Assembly (NCBI GenBank): GCA_963978905.1
Contig: OZ022258.1
Span: 59,225,638 to 59,289,637, forward strand
DNA from: Trichostrongylus colubriformis
Taxonomy: Eukaryota > Nematoda > Chromadorea > Rhabditida > Trichostrongylidae
DNA: 64,000 bases
Direction of reading: 5' to 3'
Both the position numbers and the translations under genes were made by a program. How positions within the stretch are numbered: the first letter of the stretch is position 1; each line of letters opens with the position of its first letter. Of this stretch, positions 1-13,000 are shown piece by piece. The notes below the pieces were generated by a model, which was not told the origin of the DNA, made no database searches, and was given only the letters and a program-made list of their open reading frames with translations.

Positions 1-962
1 ATTGCGTACACTGCAAAACTCCCTTCAGAGATTTACGTCCGAAATAATTATTTCTCAATTAGGATTGTTATCATGTAATGCTATCGTTTCTTTTACCTTT
101 TATATCACTATTTTATCTTTTTAGGGCACAAAAGTTATTGTTTTTAAGATAGTGAAGAAACAAGCAGCTATTTCCTGAGAGACATGGTACCAGGCTATTG
201 CGTCCTGAGCGGAATTCCAACTGACCGCGGCACGTCGTGCTGACGGCGCCGCGTGTCGCAAGGGAAATTTGTCATAAGCGTACACACCCGAAAGAAACCG
301 CCAAAAACGGCAGAAGTACGGCTTCCCGGCATCTGGCCTTGTACGAGCGCGTGGAAGTGAGCCCTTGAGTCGGTCCGCTTTGGATAGTAGAGGAACCTTG
401 AGATATCACTTGTCTTCCCATGTAAACGTTTAACTACTGGAGTTTCTTCTTTATTTCTTGTCGCATGAATCAGAGGCCCACGTAAACGCTACGATGGAAG
501 TTTCGTCCAATGCCAGATGTGGCCGGAGTGGGTGAGTGGGATCGAAGGGGACTCGAACTGGCTTAGGACGCACCGCGACGCCGCAAAAAGTGTGTTGCTT
601 AGACAGTTGCCCGAGGATTCGTCTGTCCTAAGAAGATGAGTTGCAAGTTTGATTATCGCGGAAGGTGCCTTCAAAGAAACCGCGATGTAGTTGGGGTACT
701 CAGTATTAGTAAGGCATGCTCACTGAAAATGGATGCGAGAAGTTCAGGAACAGGGCGTGTGAGCAGTGTATTATGAGCGCGGCTCCATTTGACTGTTCTC
801 CCATCCCTCCAGTGATGGAGCGGGAGGAAAGACATTTCCACGTAAAGGAACAACAAGGGGAGTGGAATTTCTCTGTTTTGAACCGTTTCATTCCATTCCT
901 TCTCCGCCACGACACTTGGCGCCTCTCCTTTTATGTTCAACATTCGTGCAAAGGTGTTTCAG
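1..962. other. probable intron of the madd-2-like gene, nothing recognised
   Basis: Only unsupported short ORFs. Bases about 225-300 (GC-rich, ending ...ataagcgtacacaccc) resemble about 5185-5280 and 28235-28300, so this may be the edge of a dispersed repeat. Confidence 0.4.
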
Positions 963-1079
963 AAACAAGTTTTACGTGATCAAATCTCGCGTTGTACAAC
1001 GAAGCTATCACGGACTACTGGACTGATTCAATTCTGTATTGAAGCATTGAAGGAGCCAGATCCTGTTACTTATCTACAG
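963..1079 (+). CDS. madd-2: madd-2-like exon: coiled-coil end / COS box
   Basis: 39 complete codons in phase 0 on both sides. The acceptor is gtgtttcag and the donor CAG|gtgggt. The translation [15 protein letters not shown] continues into a [15 protein letters not shown] block typical of TRIM9 proteins. This is the first exon visible; no earlier coding exon was recognised in bases 1-962. Confidence 0.85.
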
Positions 1080-4000
1080 GTGGGTTTCTTATTATTTGTG
1101 ATGCTACCAAAAGCACTACTCGATCCCTGTGTGTTCTATGTGAGGGGGGAGATGTAGGGTTTTGCTGATGCCCAGATGAGGAAAAAGTTCTGGGCTGGAT
1201 AAACCACTTTGGTAGTGCTAAATCCCACAAGAAATAGTTTTACCCTCCCCGATTCAATAATAAGCAAGCTGCCATGATGTATCCCAGGGTCAAGAGCGGC
1301 ATCAAGGGAATTATTCCAAAAGTTCGTCCCACCTCCCCCCCACCGCCTCCAAGAGGGGGCCTCCATACGCCCACCCCCTTTTTCAGATTCTGTGATTTCT
1401 ACCCAGATTTCTGTGATTTCTACCCAGTCAATGTGAGCCAATGAATCAAGGAAATTAAGAGCCTATGGTTAAAAAAAAAGCACTAAGACCAAACTCCTGA
1501 TAAAATCAGAGAAATAAGAACCCAACAAAACTCAATACTTATGCTCCGAAACAAAGCGTCCAAGATAAAAACTTATCAAATTCAACTCTTATATCCCGAA
1601 ACGAAAGCGTCGCCGACCACTGGTAATGTGTTCGCCCTCTGATGATAAAAGAGGAAGCTTAAAAGTCATGTAAGTTATGCGGAAGGGATAAAAGATGAAA
1701 AAATAAGAATAGAAAAGTTAACAACTAAACCGAAGCCATGTAATGCGCTCTACTGCGCTCCATCTGAGCGCCGCGTCGCTATTGCGATAGCGGCGATTAG
1801 TTGGGGCGCGGTACCTTATCCATGCTCCATGCTAAATTTGAACATTTTTTGAATATTCGGAACTTTATTCAGACTCCATCTTTTGAAGTACTGTGGACTG
1901 TTTTCTCGATAACTTCCTCAGACCAACCTATTGGCCTCTTGGTTTCCGTAATGGTTGAGTAGTTCTCTATATGAAAATCCAACCGAGGGGAATTTGAGAA
2001 ATTCCGAAGTGTTTCGTTCATGGTCATAACCTCCTTCAAACTTAACCATATGAACGCGGTCTTATTGTCCGTGGTCTGGAGGTTGTCGCTTCCGAATGAC
2101 TGCCTGAACAACACCATGTCTCCGATGTGCAAGTAGTTACTTCAAAGGAAGCCAGTCGAGGACCAGTCGAGGAAATTTGAAATTTTTCACTTTGAATGGT
2201 CATAACTTCTTTAAACTCAACCGTATGGGCGCGGTCTTGTTGTCTGGGGTCTGCGAGGTTGGCGCTTTCCGATAATTACCTAAACTATGCCATACCTCCA
2301 TAATGAAAGGAATTACTTTGAAGGAAGCCCACCTAGAAATTTTTTTTCGTCGAAGTTGCGAGATCTTCCCACGAATCTTCGGAAGAAATGATACATTAGG
2401 TTGGCCTCGGCTTGCCTCGTTGCTGGTTGGGCCATGCATGGCGACTTTCTTCCCATTCTCAGTGAATACAAACGCCTTCTGGCCCGCATAGTGACTCGCT
2501 AGCACCATATCACGTACTTGCAATCGTGGTAAGATACGAAAGTAGTCCACATCGGCTAACTTTTCGTTTTCATCCCACGGTTTCTGAAATATTCATCCAC
2601 GGTGGTACTCGTAGATAGATATCGCTTCCCTTGGTTAATCGGTGAATTTGTGTCTCTGTACGTGTTCTCGATGCCAGCGAACTAATGAAAGAGTTATTGG
2701 CATCGGCCGGCATCGTTGTGGATCGCGCCGTGCATGAGGTTCCCATAATGATTAAGTTGAATTAGTTTCGGATTCGAGTTCGAATTCGAATTCATTTTTA
2801 TTTAAATTCGAATTCAGTTAATCAATCTTATCGCATCTCCCTCTTTACACTTTGACCCTCAGCCTGAGAAATTCCGTTGATCACTGCCTACCTCAATGAT
2901 TACCACCCCACTCCCTTCCCAGCGGGTCAAATACGACCCCCCCCCTGTCGAGGAATCCTCGACGGAGGCTTGACTCTGATGTATCCTATCCTACTAAATA
3001 TAATCCACTAAGTATGTTCATCTGTGTGTGTCCGTGTGTTTGTCGTGAAATTCATATCCCGTATCACAGCAATGATGGGATCCTGAATTTTACAAGTGAT
3101 ATTGGAGGTATCGAGGGAACATCAATGATGAAGGAGCAGAAGTGATGCAGCTGAAAATGGTTGATAAAAAGCCTCATAAAATAAATGTCACCAGAGTCGT
3201 CTAGCTTTTTGCATTGACCCTAGCGTGCTCATGGGTGTCTAGCAGGGTGGGACGAGGACATTATTGAGAGAGGCAATTTCGTTTTTCCTGTTAACAGTGA
3301 AAATCTCATATTCACAGTTATCGCAGGGTAAGGAGGCCTCAGTGGTGACTCATCGAAACTGATGACGGATTATAGTGAATGATAAGAACCATTAGGAAAT
3401 AGATGGGATAAAATCCGGTACAGCGCTCACTACTACTACTATACGACTTCTGATGTAAAAGCGTTTGATGAGCAGTGCCATTGGGTGAACATATTTTGTT
3501 TATGTTGTGATATCAGTTGCCGATTTGTCGACCGCTAAATTGCCTAGCGTTCCAAATAATTGTGCATGTACTGCGAGTTACATGGATACTCCAAATACTA
3601 CCTAGGTCTGTGATAGCAAAGCCGGTGATTATCTTCCTCATGCGGTACCGGCAACTGGGTATCGACAGCCAGACTATGTAAAAATTCCAAATAGTGGTGC
3701 ATGTTTGCAAAACGACAAGTGTCAATAACTGGCATTTGGATCTACCACTAACATGTAGGAGTTAGATGCTCAGCAACTGGGCAAGTTGCCACCTATCGAG
3801 GTAATTGAACACAAAACTATTAATCCAATCCAGCCAGAGGGTCATAGATTAGTGAATAAACACAATTCATTCCTTATTCATTCATAATGGTCTTCGACAG
3901 CACTGTGACAGGGGTATCGACCGCTAAATCATCTGGACTTCCGGCGAAGGCGTGGCCTTCTTCATCGGTGCGATATGAAATAGTGAATGACTAGATTGTC

Positions 4001-7000
4001 GACACCGATAGCTTGAATGGTCGGGAAGTTAATAAACCTTGTCTTCCGATATCGCTAGCTACGGAAGGTCAACTGCTACTTTGTGAAATTCCAAATAGTG
4101 ATAGGTCTTTGTAGCGACACCAGCTGGGCTGGCGCTCGGTACTGCGCTTATCACAATGTGGAGCTGTGCAATATGGAGATCTTCGATATCGGTTGGTCAG
4201 TATCGCCAATTTCTCTATGGCGTAATTCTGTTGTTATTCGCGCAGTACTGTGTGATAGCCAAATTGGTTTATTGCAGCCCCGCAAATTTAGTTAAATGTA
4301 GAAGATCATAGATACGGTAGTGTCGTAATTGTGATATCGCAATCCGCAAAAAACATTCGAGTAAAACATCTACGGACGTAACTTGGATGATGTTAACGAA
4401 TTCGCCATCTCCTTCGGAAGTCTTCGCTTGAAGACATACAGGTACGCCGTGGCAGTGGCACACCGGTAGCATGCTCTCAGTCACACCTTTCATAGAGGAC
4501 GAAGGATTGTTTGACAGAAAAGAGCGGTTCAACCGCGACAGCCCACATGTGCTTGTCAGAATGGTTATGGCACTATCATTTGGCTATTGTTATAATCACT
4601 TCTTCGCTCTGAGAGAACGCTTCGATGAAGCCTTGATTTTGAAAGGCATCGAAAGTGCAGTTTTTGCTTCTTGAGAATTCCATTTTTGAGCGTTTCATAA
4701 ACATTCTGATAATCAACACGTAGAATACGACTATTCTGTGGAGCAGAAAGAGCTCCATTGATTGTACATATTTACCTTGCCAAAAGACTGGGAGAATGTT
4801 GTGAAAGAGAGTATAAGAAAATAGACGGTTATTGTATTACCCAATAGAAAAATGAAGCGCAACGATGCAATTTGATATAAATCAAATGATACAATAATAA
4901 CAAAACAATGCAATAATACAATTAATTTACACTATTGTGCGACATATGTAGCAAAAGAAAAGTTTTGGAGAGCAAAAATGATGCATATAATAGGTAGCAG
5001 AGCATAGAAGATGGAATGACAGCATACAAAACACTATTATCAGCTAAAAGTAAACTGAAAATATGCAAGGTGAACTAAATTCATACGAATCCCGCCTATT
5101 AAAATAAAAGCGATCCGAAAATAAGCTCAAAATCACGCTGAAATGAATAAAAAAGACGTCGATACGGTCGTCGTCCTTCCTGTAACTACACGCGATTCCC
5201 ACCGAGGGTGTCAACACGTGCAAAAACGTCGCTTGCCGCTCGGTGCCGCGCGAAATCCTGGCATAAGGGTACACAGCCAAAGAGATGCTATGCGCTTTGA
5301 AATTTTACACGGCTACACAAACCCAAGAGAAATCACTGGACGAAGCATGAGCCACAATTCCCTGAGTAACCCTGCGTGCCGTCACCGAGAGGCGCTTGAA
5401 CCGCATACGAACTAACGATGGAAGAATTCCAGGTCTTTTTTTTTGGAAAAATTTAATTGCAGCACTCGGCCGCTTTGCTCCATCGCTCAACTAGTCAAGA
5501 GTTTTTGTGGCATCGTGAAATGAAAACTAAGCCAGATGTTGATCCAGTGTTCGTATTGAATCTTGATACGAAGCATCTGCAGTATTGCATTGAGACGCTC
5601 GACTTTGCACAGCTTAAAGGTAAGCTTGCTTGAGGCTCTTTTCAGTTGGCTGTGACATTAACACTACCCTACCCTGCTCCTCACATTCACTTATGTTACT
5701 CCTCCGTTCACGTCATCATCTGATGCTTCTTGCGTGCCTTTTAGCCAATCGGAATTGTGGTGTGAAAGGCGACTCTTTGAAAGGTATAGTAGCGAGTTGT
5801 GATAGTGTTTGTTATCCAAAGCGCATTGCACTATTTTTTGAACAGTTTCATTTGTGCATGAAATACGAGTATTTTCGACGAATTTTTCTGCACATTTTAG
5901 TTCGTTTTCATTTAAAGACAGTGATAGGGATAATATGGTCAATGAGAAATCCGTAAAAGAAGTCACTCACATGGGAATCAGGGGTCTAACAAGGGAAGGG
6001 TTTTTTCCATGGAACTTCAAAGTGAGACCCAGATGGATCGATAAAGCTCCGAATACTGGTGAGAACCAAAATGGCAAAAATGCCGTTCTTAAGCGAATTA
6101 GGAGGGGTTAAAGATTGTCTGTGATATCTCATAAATTAGGCGTTGTTGCAAAAAGATAAAGATAAAGTGGTAGTTTTTGAGTTTTTTCCGCAAAAACTGG
6201 ATAAGATAACCGACACGTACCTGTTGCACTTGCCCGTCGCACTAAACGTACGTAACAAGCGTCAAATAAGGGATTTGCTCGGCAAGGGCCAACGACTTCT
6301 TCTTTGTTCAATGTGTTGCCACAGTGTGCTAATTCTCGAATTGGCTAAAAATTTGTCTCTTGGGGTAATTTGATTGTCTGAACACGAATATCACATTGGT
6401 TTTGCACGAGAATGACTGGCTCGCGCGTTATGGACTTCCGAACGTACCATGTAGTAGCATTATTCATTCAGGTAAGCGCCCATAGCTCCCTTCAGAGAGT
6501 CGTTTGGCAGATATTGAACAGGGCTGGAATCAGCGTCCCAAAGCGCATCGAATGATATGTGTCTCATTGCAATGGCCTTGGTTTCCTTCCCTTATGAGTA
6601 GTATTAGTAGTTATAAATAAAGTGGCAGAGTAAATGATGGGTGCGATAGGTACCAGTACAAGGAAACTTTCAGAAGTGAAAAAAAGCAGTTACTGACGTT
6701 GAAAAAAACTTTCACCGACGGGGAGCAAACCTTCGACCTCCATCGTGCAGATCCGGAACACTAAAAGTGGGCCGCAGTAGCCACTGATGGCTCAGTAACA
6801 GCCGTGCTGATGGCAAAGTGCCTCGTCAGTGAGATATCATATGCAAACTTTGACTCCTGGTAACTCGCTGCAGAATGGCATTCCGCAAATTGGGCTTCCA
6901 CAGTCATAATCAGTGTTCGGAGCCTTATCAATCCATCCGGGTCTCATTTCCTAGTTCCATGGGGAGTTGAAATCCTTCACTTGTAAGAAGCCTACTTGTT

Positions 7001-10000
7001 GCGAAATTCCCGTCCAAAAGCGCGCCCCTGAGACGAAGAGGCGGCGTAGTGGTCGATAGCAAGCCTTTGGATAACAGAGACCGCATCCTAGGCTCGACTT
7101 TGCCGAACAATGGCTGAGGTGTAGAGTAATAAGTATGAAAGCAGAGGGATACTTATCGTATTGTATCAATGCCGTACCGATAGGAATTACGTGCTGCCTG
7201 ATTTGTCAACTTCCGTGGTGAAATCGTCCCCGTCCGGTCAGTAATGAAGATTGGAGCGAATGATTTAACCGGGTTACCCCTACCAATGCCTTTAAAGGAA
7301 GCGGTAGGAGTAATGTAGGTGACGAAGAACTTCGAGTGGGTAATCCAAATCTAGGGGCCTATGACTATATGTGACGCAGTTTGTGGTCAAAGGCGCGCTT
7401 CTGATATTTGGAGCAGGCATCGTTTTCAACAAGCTCCACCCTTTTTATTGTATTATATTAGGACCGTAGGAATTACTTTGCCGAACAATGATTAAAGTGC
7501 AGCGTCGATAGTGGATTGATACCTATTGTATCGTATGAATGCCATCGATCAATACGCCGTGCTTGATTGAATCACGCGTCGCGCTTGAGCTTTCGTTTAA
7601 ATCATCTACCGATCAGTACCGAAGATTTAAATTATTGATATGACCAAACTACTATTCCTGGCACTGCCTTTGAGCTGACGCCGACAGATTGTCCTGAGTT
7701 TTTGTCCGACGGAATTACCGACATATGTATTGAGTGATAACACGCTTTTTTCAGTGCCATCACCTCCGATAATCGACGCTGCGGGATGTTCCGCCGAGAA
7801 TAACTCGGTGACAGTGCTGTGGCGACCGTGTCTGGATGGTTGTTCTATTGACGGTTACAGCCTCGAAATTGACAATGGCAGGGATGACGGGAAGTACAAG
7901 GTGAACTTCGATTTCCTCGACACCAACACAGCCCGACGGGTGGGGGTCGATTGGTCGAAATTTTGCTTCGCGGCGCCGCACTCACTGCGCCGTCAGTATG
8001 AGTCGTTTGGAGTTCCGCTCAAGACGCAGTGGGCTAGTACCGTGAAGGATCTTCAAAGAGGGAAGCCGCGGAAGTTTGCCTATGTTGTTGTATTTGCTGT
8101 TTCAACAGATAAAGCTGCAAACGACTCGCACTCGCCGCGCCGCTCACCGCGGGCGGCCGGCGAAAACATCGACCCCGACCCCAGCCCGGCGGTGCCACCT
8201 AACATAGTGATAGTACGTCCACTGATCCTCTCTGGAACATGAAGGAATCTTTCACGGAAACTTCCTTAGATAGTTATCACTACGGGCCTCTTAAACTCTC
8301 CATACACAATTTTTGTATCTGGGGGTTACGTGATCGGTGTCGCGGGTATACGTTAGAACTATCCGACTAGGCCATCGCGAAATACGTCTCCGCGCTCGTC
8401 CCGAAGTGGACGTGCGCCAGGAAGTGTGACCGCTCCCTCCTTGCATGATCTTACCTAGTTAGGCAAAGGTTATAGTCTGCGAAACTCCGTTACGCAGGAT
8501 CGTGCAATCCTGCGGATCACAGTCACACATTCATTTGTGCGTGCTATTTTCACTGCCTACGGATCGCAGTTTCGCAGGCCATAACCCCAGCCTTAGACAG
8601 TCTTAACAGACAACACTCTTAGTTTTAGACTTTGTTGCAGTCTTAACAAACAACAGTGACAAAGTCTAAAAATTTAAAAATAATCCTCAGCGAAAGAGCT
8701 ACACAGCATTTCCACTTATATTAAGAACCACTTCAAAAACTATGCTAATGCTACACAGGATCGTATTAAGACCATAAAAACTTACTGGTCAATAATCAAT
8801 AATAATATTAGTCAAGAATTAACTTGCATGCTGACTTACTGACATGTTCACCGATTTGAAACGTAACCACATAATGCAAAACATTGGAATATTATTGAAT
8901 ATTTGTTTCAGAAATGCTAACAAGGAGTACCTTACTACCAATGGATACAATGTTTTTTGTAGTGACACCAAAGATTTCAGAAACAAATACAGATACTACA
9001 AAAAAGGAAGACCTACTTTATCCAACAGATTATTTGCTAAATAACAGCTGCTGTTTATTTGGCAACAATATTTCAAACAAATAGAGGGAGTCCCACAGGG
9101 AGGCAATTTTAGGCCGTTATTAGCAGATCTCACATTGTCAGTTATGAAATTTAATTACGCAAAAACTACCAGATCAACGGATGGCAAGTTGTTCATACCA
9201 TTTCGATATATGCATGATTTGGTACTAAAACACAATTATGAATAGCCAGGGATAGAAACAAATCTTAGAAGTATTTATGATAACAAACTTGAGCTTAAAA
9301 AGACTCATATAACAGCTCGTTATGCCAACTACCCAGATTTAAAAATAAATGTGACAAACGGGAGAATTCATACGCAGCTTCACAACAAAACAGGTGATTT
9401 TAATTTCAACGTTACTAAGTTTCCACATGGCGCTAGTAACATTAAGGGGCTGTCACATTCACAGAAACGCTAAGAATAGCAAATACATGCACCTTATTTG
9501 ACACATTACAATACAATACATTTACATTTGACACATCTACATAACAATAAGATCGAAAGAATGGTTGAATTTTTGGTTAACAATGGATATGAAGAAGATT
9601 TTATAACACCTCATACTATTATCGAATGCATTATTAAAAATAAGTTTATATGTTACGAATCAGGTCTTACTGATGACATACGCAAAATCTCTAAATTGCA
9701 AGAGAAATTCTACAAAACTAAGGCAATGCCGCAGAGATCCAAGTTCGAGCCCTTTCAACACCCACTTCAAAGGGCCATGGGAGCGAGACTTCTTCGTTAT
9801 CTAGCCTTGGATATTTCACTTTAACATCTCCTGTACTAGCATGTACACAGGCTTCAACCCGAGTAAAGGCCAAAGTACAACTATCCAGAGCTGAAGCAGA
9901 TAACGTATAAGTACGCGCTCCAATTACGCTGCGTATCTGTGCTCCCTTAATATCATATGCACACATAATAATATTAAGGACTTCATAACTAATCTTGAAC

Positions 10001-13000
10001 TTTTCCACAGCTGCATTTTTCTAGTTTTGGAGCCTGTTTAGAACCTTCTTTGAACCTTTTCTTTCGCCTGGTGTTGATCACATGTAACATGTTTCTAGAT
10101 TAACATGATCCTATACTTAAACTTTCACCTCTTTTTATTATACTCATCAACACACACTGCACATTTCCTTGATGTTGTCAGCCTTACTCACTGAGGAACC
10201 TCAAAGGCTGACAGCATACAACGGTTCGTCAGAGTCGGAGGTGAAACGAACCATTTACCATAGTATACTAACAAACTCTAACTATTTCTATACTGTTAAT
10301 AGTTAAGAATGCTGTTGATACCGACACAGTGTAGCAATTAATCAATATCAGGCGCCACTCTGGACAGTGCATAGCTCCAACGACAAGTGTTGGGAAGTTA
10401 TACGATGGGATTTTGCTTCCTTTATGCTATTAAAACCATGGTCTACTTCCAGAAGGTATACTGCGGACGTGACACTGTTTGCACTGTCGATGGTCTGCAT
10501 TTTAATACCGTGTACACTGCTAGGGTAAAAGCGTTCAATGCAGCTGGTGAGAGCGGATACAGCGAACCGATTTGTCTTCAGACAGCCGAAGGTAAGCCTG
10601 CACTGGTTGATGGCGATCTCGCTTTTGGCGTCGGCGCTAAATTTTTGCAACAAGTTTGCCCACTGAATTCGCTAAAACCTTTCATATATTCAGGCTCCTT
10701 CCTATCAAAAATATGGCCTCATTTTTAGCTGCATTAGTGAAATTGGCGAAAAAGTTGCACATGCTCCCACCGATGTGTGAGAAGGGGGTACCTCTCAAAA
10801 CGACGAATTTGTTAGTCGAAAGTATAGAGGCACTTGCTCAGATGACACCCTGGCCCCAAGCTCCCAAGGTAATTCGGAGTATTGTGAAATTACTTAATGA
10901 CTCTGAGCCAGCAAGCAAGTAAAACCAGGTGGAAATACTGCTGTATATGTATCTGAAATTTTACACACAAGTCCATGTGTCTGTCTAGCTACCTTTTATG
11001 CAGAGGAGCTCTCCTGCATCATCGCGCCCCATTCGCACAAACCTAATAAACAGCCTGATGTATAACATTGGAATATGTATCATCACATGCAGTACTGAAA
11101 TCTTATTCAATCTCGGAAAGTGAGAAACACTTTATTGAGCATGTCCCGAAAGTGGTATTCTTATGCACCGCTCATCACGAAGTCTTCTTAGCTAAATATC
11201 ACATTTCCGTGCAGGTGCAGGCTTCACTTTTTCAGTAGCTTGGTTCCAACTGACAAAATCACCCTCACAACGTGACATGCAGCTTTCTAATGAATGCACG
11301 TCAATGACGGGCACGAGTCTCGAATACAGAACGGTCCTTGGATCAATTGCTTTCTCAAAGGTGAATTTACATCCGATTATTCAAGAGACACAGTTACTAC
11401 ATTGAAGCAGCATGAAAAGCTCTTATTAATATACCTATTTAGGGAGTGCACTACTGGGAAACGAGTGTGATACGCTACGACAGCAATGCTGATGTCGTCG
11501 TTGGTGTTGCTCAGCCCGCTGTGAATAGGAATCTTATGCTAGGTAAAAGTTGCGCATTTACAAGTGGGTCAAAGGGTGAATTAGAGTGTGTGCCATTAGG
11601 GCAGAAAAGAGACGGGAAGGGAAAGTGCCATTCGATAATGTGTGAGATGGGAAGGGAAAAAGGCCACTCGATACTTTGAAGTGAAGCTGTCACCCGCTAC
11701 GCGTGGTTACGCCATTATTATCGCGATAGACTCGGTATTCTCTCCACATTCACGGCGTCGCATGCCGGACCGCGCTGCGTATTTCTGTCCTGAATACACG
11801 GTAGTTCTTAGTGGAGGGCGGAAGGTGACGTCAAACGGTGCACAGGTGTCCGTGTATGTTGAGAGCTTCCACCTCTGGAAAACATTTGTATGAAAACTTA
11901 CTAACAAGGAAAGGCTCCCGGGTCGCCGTGGCCATTCAAGATGAGTTGTTTATCCTCCTATGTAGTTTCGAACGGGGATCTCAGATCTGCCCTCCAAATC
12001 TGCTAAACGATTCTGGAAAGGAAGTTACGGAGGCCTGAAAGTCCTGAAAGATACGGAGCAAAGCGCAGGTGCTGGTCATATATGATTCGAGAAAACACGC
12101 TGTCAGTGGTCGGATGGAGCAGCTGGTAGCGTGACGGGCTACAAATTGGGGTATGAGGGTTGGAATCCTTGGGGCAGTTGCTAGTTTTGCTTTTGCTTTG
12201 AGTGTTTTCTAAACGTTTGCAAAACGCTTTTACGCTCCATTAAAGCATCCCGTGCCCCCCACTAATGAGTAATATGTTATTGGTTCTTTCCTGCATAATT
12301 GAACATTCTGCCCATCTTTTTTACCCTATAGTTCTGCGATTGTGAGGAATTTGGCGTTGTTGCGTAAAATGACTATAATATTCGTGTTCAGGGGCTCGAA
12401 TTACCCCTCTGTGCAAATTTTCAGCCGAATCGAGTTTTTGGCCCAACTTCGGAAAATGGGGGGTGCCGAGGGGGTAAGTAGTAGTTTTTGAATTTTTTTT
12501 TCTACAAAAAATCATGCAACCTGAACAAAGGTAATCTAGACATATCTATTACAGATGCTCATGACAAATATGGACGTAACAGGCGTCAAATAAGGGCATT
12601 TTCCCGGCATGGGTCAACGACTTCTCTTTCGTTGAATGGGTTGCCAGCCAATTAGCCAATGAATTTTTCCGAAATTTGGTCAAATTCTCAAATTGGCTAA
12701 AAACTTGTCGCTTAGGGTAATTTCATCCCCTGAACACGAAAAACAAACTGGTTTTGCACGAGAACGACTGGCTCGCCCGCTATGGGCTCCCGAACTTACC
12801 GCGTAATATTTGTTCGGAAAAAACCTACATAACTCCACTCCCAGAATCGCTTAGCAGATTTGGAGGGCAGAATTGAGATCCCCGTTTAAAACTACATAAA
12901 AACGTACACAATTGATTTTGAATGGCCAGGGAGTGGAGTTATGGAGGTCTTTCTGAACAAATAATACTATTACGCGGTAAGTTCGGGAGCCCATAGCGCG

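Noticed and set aside
7730..7754. ATG at 7730 as a start for the fibronectin exon
   Set aside because: It lies within the upstream intron before a strong ttttttcag acceptor, and the COS-box exon at 5463-5619 joins the acceptor in phase.
10190..10253. Possible hammerhead ribozyme behind the reverse-transcriptase fossil
   Set aside because: ctgagga, a pairing acctc/gaggt and gaaac occur in order, but the strand needed for the third stem lies inside the second stem's loop, so the fold is impossible.
10656..10922. 88-codon open frame in the intron before the SPRY exons
   Set aside because: No family similarity, lies between well-placed exons, and has no fitting splice sites.
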